In this document: piece after piece, positions 1 to 5,541 of the stretch
Position numbering within the stretch: the stretch's first letter is position 1
Layout of the letters: the number at the start of each line of letters is the position of its first letter
Assembly: GCA_016882345.1 (NCBI GenBank)
Contig: VGQR01000151.1
Span: forward strand, 1-5,548
Origin: Cyanobacteria bacterium K_DeepCast_35m_m2_023
Lineage (GTDB): Bacteria > Cyanobacteriota > Cyanobacteriia > PCC-6307 > Cyanobiaceae
Direction: 5' to 3'
Length of the DNA: 5,548 bases
The notes under the pieces: generated by a model
Databases searched by the model: none
Seen by the model: the letters and a program-made list of their open reading frames with translations, nothing else
What the model was told of the DNA's origin: nothing
Position numbers and translations under genes: made by a program

Positions 1-2
1 GT

Positions 3-221
3 CTGTTCGAGGCGCAGGATCCTGATCTGGGTCTCAAGCTGGAGCAGGTTGTGGCCTTTTACCGCAGCTCAGATCCTGCGTTTTGCCTGCGTGAGCTCTG
101 GACGAGCGCAGAGCTACCGCAGCTTCAGCCGCTGGCTGGAGCCTTGGGCGCCTCCCTTGAGCAACTCGAATCTGCTCCTTACGCTTCGCTGGTGATGCAG
201 GGGCTGGTGCAGGCGCAATGA
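3..221 (+). CDS. pilM: PilM-like type IV pilus assembly protein, C-terminal fragment
   Basis: The frame is open from the window edge and ends at TGA 219-221, giving 72 residues of the C-terminal end; the start lies outside the window. The visible part is Leu/Ala/Glu-rich and ends in SAPYASLVMQGLVQAQ, which roughly resembles the family's C-terminal helix (a small-residue/Tyr-Ala stretch followed by Gly-Leu). PilM is a cytoplasmic actin-like ATPase-fold protein that binds the N-terminus of PilN and ties the pilus motor to the inner-membrane complex. The assignment rests mainly on position: the stop overlaps the pilN start in ATGA (218-221), matching the pilM-N-O-Q order known in cyanobacteria such as Synechocystis (slr1274-slr1277). 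None of the nucleotide-binding motifs lie in the visible part, so the domain itself cannot be confirmed here. Confidence 0.6.
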   Translation: MFEAQDPDLGLKLEQVVAFYRSSDPAFCLRELWTSAELPQLQPLAGALGASLEQLESAPYASLVMQGLVQAQ

Positions 222-934
222 CGACCGCACCTCTGGATCTGTTGCGCGAGCTGCGCCGCGCCAAGGGGCTGCCTGATCCAGCAGAGGAACGTCAGGCCAG
301 GCGCCTGCTGGTGCTCAAGGGCTCGCTGATCGGCGCGGCACTGCTGGGCGTAGCTGTGGTGATCACAGCGCTGCTGTTTGTTCGGCAGCAGATGCTCACC
401 ACCGAGCTTGATCGGCTGGCGCTGGTTGAGGCACAGGTTGAGGCGGCTCAATTGCGCCTGCGGGCGTCCCAGGGCGCGCTCAAAACCGTGAAGCAGGCCA
501 ATCAGGCTCTGGTCAAGGGTCTGTTGAATGTGCGATCGGGCTCTGCCCTGATGCGCGATCTGCAGCGCCGGATACCCCAGGGTGTGCAGCTCTCTGATGT
601 TGAGGTGGCCCCCGGCGGCACCAGTTTGCGGCTGGTGGGTGCGGCTGCCGATCCCGGTGCCTTTGCCCGCATCAACGCGTTTCAGATTGAGCTGGGCCGC
701 TCACCCTTGCTGAATCCCTCCAGCATCAGCCTGCGGAAAGCGGCCCGCGGCGGCGAGAAGAAGCCCACCCCCGGCACCCCTGTTTTGGCGGCGGCCCTGG
801 TGGGTTTTGAGATGAGCGCCCAGTTCCGCCCGCAGCTTCCCCCCCAGGCGGAGCTGCAGATCCTGCAGGAGCTGGGCGCCCAGGGAATGGTGCGGCGGCT
901 GCAACGGTTGCAGGCCGAGGGGGTGCTGCGATGA
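218..934 (+). CDS. pilN: PilN, type IV pilus inner-membrane alignment protein
   Basis: This is a 238-residue single-pass membrane protein. Residues 1-30 are a charged cytoplasmic segment, where family members bind PilM. A hydrophobic helix spans about 33-55 (LLGVAVVITALLFV is its core). Residues 57-103 form an Ala/Gln/Leu heptad-like coiled coil. Residues 105-205 form the ferredoxin-like periplasmic domain, including MRDLQRRIPQGVQLSDVEV and a strand-like SLRLVGAAAD. A Lys/Gly/Pro loop at about 175-188 interrupts that domain, and residues 206-238 form an extra helical tail rich in Leu, Gln and Arg. PilN pairs with PilO in the inner membrane and aligns the motor with the secretin. The start is chosen because ATG overlaps the upstream stop (ATGA) and leaves the membrane helix in the normal place. 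No strong Shine-Dalgarno is visible, so translational coupling to pilM is likely. GspL-like proteins share this topology, but the neighbours favour PilN. Confidence 0.88.
   Translation: MTTAPLDLLRELRRAKGLPDPAEERQARRLLVLKGSLIGAALLGVAVVITALLFVRQQMLTTELDRLALVEAQVEAAQLRLRASQGALKTVKQANQALVKGLLNVRSGSALMRDLQRRIPQGVQLSDVEVAPGGTSLRLVGAAADPGAFARINAFQIELGRSPLLNPSSISLRKAARGGEKKPTPGTPVLAAALVGFEMSAQFRPQLPPQAELQILQELGAQGMVRRLQRLQAEGVLR
917..923 (+). promoter_or_regulatory. Ribosome binding site of pilO
   Basis: GAGGGGG lies inside the end of pilN, 7 bases before the pilO ATG. Together with the ATGA overlap it supports ATG 931 as the start and suggests that pilN and pilO are made in fixed proportion. Confidence 0.5.
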
Positions 935-1662
935 GCGATCAGCAGGTTGAGGCTTCCAATCCCTGGATTCCCCGGCTGCTCCTCTGGGCTCCGGCTACCG
1001 CCGGAGGGTTGCTGGCCCTGATGGTGCTGGCGGTTGGGTCGTTCCCGTTGCTGTCGCAGTTGCAACTGCAGGGCCGCGAGGTTGAGGAGAAGCGCGCCCA
1101 GGAGCAGCAGCTACCTCGGCTGCGGGCTGATCTGGTCCAGGTGGCCCGTCAGCAGCAGACCGCCGAGCGCCAACAGCAGCAATTGGTCAGACTGATCGCC
1201 GGTAGCGGCGAGCTGACCACGTTCATGGCCCAGGTCGACCGCGAGGCGCGGCGCCACGGCGTGCAGCTCCAGCTCTACGAACCCACTGCAGCTCTCCCTG
1301 GTGCTGAAGCAGAGCAGGTCGACGCACTCAAAGGGCAGAAAAAAGGCACCAAAAAGCAGCGCGATAAGCAGGCTGCGGCCAAGCAAGGGGCTCAAACCGC
1401 CGAGCAGCGTGACCCGCTTCAGCAGGCTGGCCTTGCCAGCACCAAGCTGCTACTCAGCGCTAAGGGTCGCTACCCCAATCTGCTCGCCTTCATGCGGGCG
1501 ATGGAGTCGTTGAACCTGCTTGTGGTGCAAACCAATCTCACTCTTAACCAAAGTCTGGCGAATCAGGCAAACAATGGCAGCGTAGAAGCTGATCAGCAGA
1601 AGCAGTCGATCATGCCGATTGCGCTCAAGCTGGCGATTGCGTTATATCGCGCAAAATCCTAG
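931..1662 (+). CDS. pilO: PilO, type IV pilus inner-membrane alignment protein
   Basis: This 243-residue protein has the same plan as PilN: a short cytoplasmic N-terminus, a membrane helix at about 17-38 (ATAGGLLALMVLAVGSFPLL), and a Gln/Glu/Arg-rich coiled coil at about 42-90. A periplasmic ferredoxin-like domain follows, with FMAQVDREARRHGVQLQLYE (98-117) as its first helix and strand and a second half from about 169 (KLLLSAKGRYPNLLAFMRAM, then LVVQTNLTL). The two halves are split by a Lys/Gln/Ala-rich low-complexity stretch at about 124-165. PilO dimerises with PilN below the secretin. The start ATG overlaps the pilN stop in ATGA, and GAGGGGG at 917-923 lies 7 bases upstream as a plausible ribosome binding site. 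Sequence similarity in this family is low, so the call depends on topology, order and length. Confidence 0.85.
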   Translation: MSDQQVEASNPWIPRLLLWAPATAGGLLALMVLAVGSFPLLSQLQLQGREVEEKRAQEQQLPRLRADLVQVARQQQTAERQQQQLVRLIAGSGELTTFMAQVDREARRHGVQLQLYEPTAALPGAEAEQVDALKGQKKGTKKQRDKQAAAKQGAQTAEQRDPLQQAGLASTKLLLSAKGRYPNLLAFMRAMESLNLLVVQTNLTLNQSLANQANNGSVEADQQKQSIMPIALKLAIALYRAKS

Positions 1663-1737
1663 AGATCGCCCTGGTTTTCGCGGTTTGCAGCCGATACGAT
1701 CAGTCTGCATGATCGTGCCATCGCCCTAGCGACACGA
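1663..1737 (+). other. pilO-pilQ intergenic gap with hairpin
   Basis: This is the only real gap in the pilus cluster. It contains a perfect 7-base inverted repeat, ACGATCA at 1696-1702 and TGATCGT at 1710-1716, with a 7-base loop. An outer CGAT (1692-1695) can pair with ATCG (1720-1723) across a 3-base bulge. The 8-mer ATCGCCCT occurs twice, at 1665-1672 and 1720-1727. No T-run follows the hairpin, so it is not a classical terminator. No clear Shine-Dalgarno precedes the pilQ ATG and no convincing -35/-10 pair is seen. It may be an operator, an RNA processing or stability element, or chance. Confidence 0.4.
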
Positions 1738-3966
1738 ATGAGGAAAACGCTGCCGGCATTGATTGCTGTTTCGTCTCTCGGCGCCTTCGTGCTCCCCGTT
1801 CAGTCGCTTGCAGAGGCTTATGCCTCTGGGGCGCGCGGCGCTCAGCCGGCTGTCTCGGCTCCAACAAAACAGGCTTCGGGCTCGATGCAGCTTCGGGTTC
1901 GCCGTCTTGGCGATGCCGTCGAGCTCATCATCGAAGGAGCAGGAGCCTCGCCTCAGCTGGTGCAGGCATCTAGCAGCAGCGGTTGGCAGGGTCAGCTCAC
2001 TACGGCTTCACCGAATGGTTTGAAACTGGGCCCCCAGCGCCTGTCGCTGCCAGAGGCTGGTTTGCAGCAGGTGACGTTCAATGGTTCGGGAACGACTTAT
2101 CAGGTTGATGTCACCCCCACTCCTGGACTTGGCCTGAGCAGGCCAGTGGTGAGTGCGGACGGTCAGAACCTTGTCCTGACTTTCCCCGCGCCTTCGCAGG
2201 CTTCGTTGCAAACAATGCGCCCAAACCTAAACCAGCCTGGAGCTGTGCCCCAGCCAGCCTATGCACCGCCGCTACAGCCCCGTGCCGTGGCCCCACCGCT
2301 TGGTGATATGGCCGTGGGGACGATGGTGCTGCGCAATACCAGTTTTGTCAATGTACGTGGACCAAGGGTCACGATGACTCTGCGTAATGCTCCTGCCAAG
2401 GATGCGCTGATGGCTTTGGCTCAGATGGGAAGCTACGGCTTTGTGTATGTCGATGAGCAGCCTTCGTTGTCAGCGGCAGCGCCAATTCAGCCTGGGAATC
2501 CTTCGGCTACCACTGCGGTATCTACGCCTGGAGCTATAACTTCGCAGCGTAGCGTCAGTATCGCGTTCAACAATGAAAACTATAGCCGTGCTGTCAATGC
2601 TGTTCTACTGGCATCTGGTTTGACGGCGAAAGTTGAAGGCAATCTGCTAATCGTTGGTCTTAATGTATCTTCTAAAGGGTTTGGCTCGCGGCTCTCTAAG
2701 GTCTACCGACTGAATCAAGTCAGCCCTGAAGCTGCCGCTGATTATCTCGCCAATCTTGGGGCCACGGTCACTAAGACCAATACCATAACAACTGCAGTCA
2801 CCCAGGGAGTGACCCAGAACAACGCGGTCAGCGGCAGTCCAAGCGCGTCCACGACACAATCAGTTACGCAAACATCTGTTGAATCCTATGGGGCGGCCAG
2901 GGGGCCATTGCTTGGATTGGGCGCTACAACGGACAACCGTTTGGGCACGATAACTTTGGTTGGAGATGCTTCGGTTGTAGGTATTGCTGAGCAGTATTTG
3001 CGTCAGCTCGACCTGCGACAGCGCCAGGTTGCGCTGTCGGTAAAAATCCTTGACGTTAACTTGACCAATGATCTGACCGCCCGAAATAGCTTCGCGGCTC
3101 GATGGGGAAACACCTTTATTGTCAATGAAAATGGAAATTTAGTTGGATCATTCGGCAACGTAATGCCTCCTGTTGGGCTCAATGCAGCTAACTCGACAGT
3201 CAACCCAGTGGCGAACCAGGGGTTTCGGTATCCCAATAATTCGTTCAGTGATTTTGTGCAGGCAACAATTGATTCGGCGTCTACGAAAGTCATTGCAAGC
3301 CCCACTCTTATTTTACAAGAAAATCCGACCATTCTTCGTGAAGCTTCGGGATCTTCTGGCGGCCAGTCATCTGAAAAGGCTCAGGGTTTGGATGATTATT
3401 CAATTGATGCACCAATTGGGCGTCGTCGAGGCAATGAAGGGGTTGTACGGGTCGGGGTTAATGTCCCAACTAGTGTGAGTGCGAATATTGCTGCTGCGGG
3501 CGGCCCTACTACCTGCACGATTGATCAGTTCAGTACAGCTGGTTTGGTACTGGGGGCGAGAATTGAAAAGATCGATGACAATGGTTTTGTTACATTTGCG
3601 CTTTCTCCCAGTATTTCTGCAGTCGAACGGGAGCTTGCCTCGGGGGGCGGCTGCCCGTCTATCAGCATCTTGCGTATCCGTCGTCTTGATACTGGAGTGC
3701 TTCGAGTTCGTGATGGTCAAACTCTCATTTTGACAGGTGTCATTTCAGACTTTGATCGTCAAACTGTGCGTAAGTGGCCGATCTTGGGCGACATGCCATT
3801 TATCGGTCAATTTTTCCGAGGTTCTGCGAGTAACCGTGATAAGCGTGAGCTTGTGATTATGGTCACACCCCGTGTTATCAATGATGATCAAGCTGGTGTC
3901 TATGGTTACGGCTATGAACCATCGTCTGCGACCAGTCGGCAGTTCATGGGTGAGCGCTCGAATTGA
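1738..3966 (+). CDS. pilQ: PilQ, type IV pilus outer-membrane secretin
   Basis: This 742-residue precursor forms the outer-membrane channel through which the pilus is extruded. The signal peptide is about residues 1-25, with cleavage probably after VQSLA; this supports the chosen ATG even though no good ribosome binding site precedes it. An AMIN-like, peptidoglycan-binding region follows at about 50-150, then a Pro-rich linker (about 160-190). The STN domain is at about 205-308 with a low-complexity insertion near 240-270. The NolW/N1-type domain (about 317-425) carries a Thr/Ser/Gln-rich insertion at about 343-382. The secretin core is at about 428-715: VIASPTLILQENP (518-530), RVRDGQTLILTGVI (656-669), WPILGDMPFIGQFF (680-693) and ELVIMVTPRVI (704-714) are family hallmarks. 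Only two cysteines, C593 and C639, are present, both in the core. The tail after 715 is Tyr/Gly/Ser-rich. No lipobox is seen. GC content falls sharply from about base 2340 onward. Confidence 0.95.
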   Translation: MRKTLPALIAVSSLGAFVLPVQSLAEAYASGARGAQPAVSAPTKQASGSMQLRVRRLGDAVELIIEGAGASPQLVQASSSSGWQGQLTTASPNGLKLGPQRLSLPEAGLQQVTFNGSGTTYQVDVTPTPGLGLSRPVVSADGQNLVLTFPAPSQASLQTMRPNLNQPGAVPQPAYAPPLQPRAVAPPLGDMAVGTMVLRNTSFVNVRGPRVTMTLRNAPAKDALMALAQMGSYGFVYVDEQPSLSAAAPIQPGNPSATTAVSTPGAITSQRSVSIAFNNENYSRAVNAVLLASGLTAKVEGNLLIVGLNVSSKGFGSRLSKVYRLNQVSPEAAADYLANLGATVTKTNTITTAVTQGVTQNNAVSGSPSASTTQSVTQTSVESYGAARGPLLGLGATTDNRLGTITLVGDASVVGIAEQYLRQLDLRQRQVALSVKILDVNLTNDLTARNSFAARWGNTFIVNENGNLVGSFGNVMPPVGLNAANSTVNPVANQGFRYPNNSFSDFVQATIDSASTKVIASPTLILQENPTILREASGSSGGQSSEKAQGLDDYSIDAPIGRRRGNEGVVRVGVNVPTSVSANIAAAGGPTTCTIDQFSTAGLVLGARIEKIDDNGFVTFALSPSISAVERELASGGGCPSISILRIRRLDTGVLRVRDGQTLILTGVISDFDRQTVRKWPILGDMPFIGQFFRGSASNRDKRELVIMVTPRVINDDQAGVYGYGYEPSSATSRQFMGERSN

Positions 3967-4617
3967 ATGAAAGATGAATTAGAGCAGTCGTTGTATGAAG
4001 CTCGTATTGAGCTCGAATCGCTGGAACAAGCAGTGATTGAGTTGCCCAGGATCATGGAAGAAAAATGTTGTCAGCGTTTATCACAGGTGATGTTGGCCAA
4101 TCACCAGTTGTCTCTTGAGGCCTATGAGCTTAGATCTCAGATGTCTACGGTGATGCATATTCTGCCAGGATGCGCGAGGGGCATGAGGCTCTTTGGAGGC
4201 TGCCTGGACCGACCTGGAAAAGGATTCTTGATAGTCGCCCTGATGATCGTTGCACTACTGACCTCTGCCTCATTGGGCTGGCAGTCGAAGCGCGCGATCA
4301 TGCCTGCCGAGCTGCCATTGCGATCAGTGCCACAGACTGCCCCCAAGACTGATCTGATCAGAACTGTTTCCCTGCGAGCCAGTGCGCCCAGCTGGGTGGA
4401 AGTGCAAGAGCTGGCATCCGGCAAAACAGTGCTTGTTGATGTGATCCGCCCGGGTAATCACAAGACCGTCTCTGTGGGATCAGGCCTGCGCTTGCGCTCA
4501 GGACGTCCTGAATTGCTGAGTCTTCAAATTAATGACCGAGAACCTGAGCCTTTCGGTCAACACCATGGTCACGATTGGAGAGAAATCGGGGCTGAGGAGT
4601 CAAAAAGGGAGAGGTAG
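3967..4617 (+). CDS. Coiled-coil, single-pass membrane protein with RodZ C-terminal-like (DUF4115-like) domain; possible pilus linker
   Basis: ATG follows the pilQ TGA with no gap (TGAATG), so the gene is almost certainly co-translated with pilQ. Of the 216 residues, about 1-60 form an acidic amphipathic coiled coil (LEQSLYEARIELESLEQAV). A basic segment with Cys (69, 79) follows, then a membrane helix at about 87-105 (LIVALMIVALLTSASLGW). A short Pro-rich linker leads to a beta-rich domain at about 134-195. There SWVEVQELASGKTVLVDV, PGNHKTVSVGSGLRLRSG and SLQINDREPEPFG follow the pattern of the RodZ C-terminal domain. More basic residues lie before the helix than just after it, predicting N-terminus in the cytoplasm. 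True RodZ has an N-terminal helix-turn-helix, which is absent here. The plan also resembles GspC (short cytoplasmic part, one helix, beta domain reaching the secretin). Function is unproven; a pilus-assembly role is inferred from position. The charged, His-containing tail (198-216) runs into the opposing gene. Confidence 0.8.
   Translation: MKDELEQSLYEARIELESLEQAVIELPRIMEEKCCQRLSQVMLANHQLSLEAYELRSQMSTVMHILPGCARGMRLFGGCLDRPGKGFLIVALMIVALLTSASLGWQSKRAIMPAELPLRSVPQTAPKTDLIRTVSLRASAPSWVEVQELASGKTVLVDVIRPGNHKTVSVGSGLRLRSGRPELLSLQINDREPEPFGQHHGHDWREIGAEESKRER
4525..4559 (-). terminator. Candidate terminator of the pentapeptide gene
   Basis: Read on the minus strand, TGACCGAAA and TCTCGGTCA (4533-4559) form a 9-pair stem with one G-T pair and a 9-base loop. 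TTAATTTG (4525-4532) follows at once. The hairpin begins about 40 bases after the minus-strand stop at 4600-4602. The T-run is imperfect, so termination may be partial. It lies inside the coding region of the opposing gene. Confidence 0.4.
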
Positions 4618-5460
4618 CAAGGCGCGTCGAGCGATCGGAGCTAGGTACATCAGAGCGCTTCTTGTGGCGGGAGCAAGTTGTCTGAAAGCTGCGAGTGCAC
4701 CGTTTGTAGCATCGATCCCTTTGCCATTGCCTTTGGGGCCAGATTTGGGTAGTTGGAGAAGCTTTTCGCTCGCAATGCTTAATTCGGCTGCAATTTTTTC
4801 TTCCCCCGCTTGCTCGTACAAGGTTGATGCATATGACAGGTCGTTGGCGGCTTGTTGAATCTTTCCAAGTTCAATTCTGCAAAGAGCTCTTCCTATCCAA
4901 CTCACTGCTGCAAGAGGTTGTTTGCGGATTGCGTCGTTAAAAAATTGTTCGGCTTCTGGGTGGCGTCCAGCGTGTGCCGCGCTGACGCCGGCATTGTGAA
5001 GCTCTGCGTAATTCAACGCTGTCGATGGCTTGATTCCTAGTGCCTGATCCCAGTGGCTTCGTGCTAAAGCTCCTTTGTCGAGCAGTGCGTCACTTAGATC
5101 GGCTTGCCTGAGGTCTGCACCATCGATCAGGGCTCCCTGCAAATTTGCTCCTCGGAGAGACGCCCCCTGCAGACTGCTGAAGCGCAGATCGGCACCGCTC
5201 AGGTTGGCGCCATCGAGGCGAGCGCGACTCAGATTGGCGCGTTGCAATAGGGCCTTCCGCAGGTCTGCACCGCGCAGATCAGCGTGTACGAGATCTGCAT
5301 CCTGAAGCCTGCAGCCAGGGCAGCGACGCTGCTCCATAAGACGCAGTATCTCATTGGGATTGGCAGCCTGTGCCACGCCAACGAAGCTGATCGCAGCGAT
5401 GATGCTTGCCTTGCTGATCTGCAAGCCGAGCTCGACTGCGGCCCGCTGAATCTTGCCCAA
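4600..5460 (-). CDS. Exported pentapeptide-repeat / TPR protein
   Basis: This 286-residue protein begins with a signal peptide (about 1-33, hydrophobic SIIAAISFVGV, probable cleavage after AQA), so it should act in the periplasm or thylakoid lumen. After NPNEILRLMEQ comes CPGC (47-50), then fifteen consecutive pentapeptide units of the A(D/N)LxG type (55-129: ADLVH ADLRG ADLRK and so on), which should fold as a right-handed four-sided beta helix. Residues about 148-236 are helical and TPR-like (NAGVSAAHAGRHPEAEQFFNDA, a second similar helix pair, then YASTLYEQAGEEKIAAEL). A Gly/Lys linker and a basic hydrophobic tail (240-286) finish it. The start is TTG at 5460, supported by GGGGAGG 6 bases upstream and by the signal peptide; upstream there is no in-frame ATG, GTG or TTG before the stop at 5506-5508. 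The family is widespread in cyanobacteria, usually with unknown function; TPRs suggest protein binding. The gene converges on the pilus cluster and is probably an independent unit. Confidence 0.88.
   Translation of the reverse strand: MGKIQRAAVELGLQISKASIIAAISFVGVAQAANPNEILRLMEQRRCPGCRLQDADLVHADLRGADLRKALLQRANLSRARLDGANLSGADLRFSSLQGASLRGANLQGALIDGADLRQADLSDALLDKGALARSHWDQALGIKPSTALNYAELHNAGVSAAHAGRHPEAEQFFNDAIRKQPLAAVSWIGRALCRIELGKIQQAANDLSYASTLYEQAGEEKIAAELSIASEKLLQLPKSGPKGNGKGIDATNGALAAFRQLAPATRSALMYLAPIARRALLPLPF
5074..5298 (-). repeat. Fifteen tandem pentapeptide-coding units
   Basis: These bases encode residues 55-129 as fifteen back-to-back five-residue units, with a leucine at nearly every central position (ADLRG, ANLSG, ANLQG, ADLRQ, ADLSD). 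The corresponding DNA shows a loose 15-base period. Units at the ends (ADLVH, ALLDK) are less regular and probably cap the beta helix. Confidence 0.85.
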
Positions 5461-5466
5461 CCCGTG

Positions 5467-5473
5467 CCTCCCC
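5467..5473 (-). promoter_or_regulatory. Ribosome binding site deciding the TTG start
   Basis: On the minus strand GGGGAGG ends 6 bases before TTG 5460. It is a strong Shine-Dalgarno match and is the main reason to accept a TTG start over the next in-frame TTG at residue 13, which would cut into the signal peptide. Confidence 0.65.
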
Positions 5474-5484
5474 AGGTTCGCCTG

Positions 5485-5490
5485 TTTATA
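5485..5490 (-). promoter_or_regulatory. Possible -10 element
   Basis: TATAAA on the minus strand lies about 25 bases before the TTG start, at a distance that would give a very short leader. No convincing -35 box is seen about 17 bases further upstream, so this is tentative. Confidence 0.25.
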
Positions 5491-5497
5491 GCGCGCT

Positions 5498-5541
5498 TGC
5501 CAGGCTCAGGCCCTTCCAGGCCTGCGGCAGCGATCGATCGC
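5498..5541. other. Palindromic sequences upstream of the pentapeptide gene
   Basis: CAGGCC (5507-5512) and GGCCTG (5519-5524) form a 6-base stem with a 6-base loop. TGCC (5498-5501) and GGCA (5526-5529) can extend it with an internal loop. Right beside it, GCGATCGATCGC (5530-5541) is a perfect 12-base palindrome that looks like two overlapping halves of the cyanobacterial HIP1 octamer GCGATCGC, although the exact octamer is absent. No T-run flanks either one. The role could be an operator, the end of a gene beyond the window, or none. Confidence 0.35.

Noticed and set aside
682..1065. Minus-strand open frame of 127 codons opposite pilN/pilO
   Set aside because: It is Arg/Ser/Gln-rich without recognisable domains, lies wholly opposite two well-supported genes, and fits a shadow frame of GC-rich coding DNA.
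1690..1730. Rho-independent terminator between pilO and pilQ
   Set aside because: The inverted repeat has no following T-run on either strand in the right position.
3003..3332. Minus-strand open frame of 109 codons opposite the secretin core
   Set aside because: It is fully antisense to conserved secretin sequence and has no domain or ribosome binding signal.
3400..3720. Minus-strand open frame of 106 codons opposite pilQ
   Set aside because: It has composition typical of a shadow frame and lies opposite hallmark secretin strands.
3967..4617. Calling the post-pilQ gene rodZ
   Set aside because: Only the C-terminal domain matches; the N-terminal helix-turn-helix that contacts MreB is absent and the gene is in a pilus operon.
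4785..4805. Plus-strand T-run (CAATTTTTTC) as a pilus operon terminator
   Set aside because: No stable stem precedes the T-run, and the sequence is simply antisense to Glu/Lys codons of the TPR region.
4532..4858. Plus-strand open frame of 108 codons overlapping the 3' ends of both convergent genes
   Set aside because: It starts inside the post-pilQ gene and continues antisense to the TPR part of the exported protein; no recognisable protein features support it.
5075..5305. Plus-strand Ser/Arg/Ala-rich frame, and a 15-base periodic pattern that could suggest a CRISPR or DNA repeat array
   Set aside because: The periodicity is explained by the minus-strand pentapeptide units; the repeats are imperfect at DNA level and there are no spacers.
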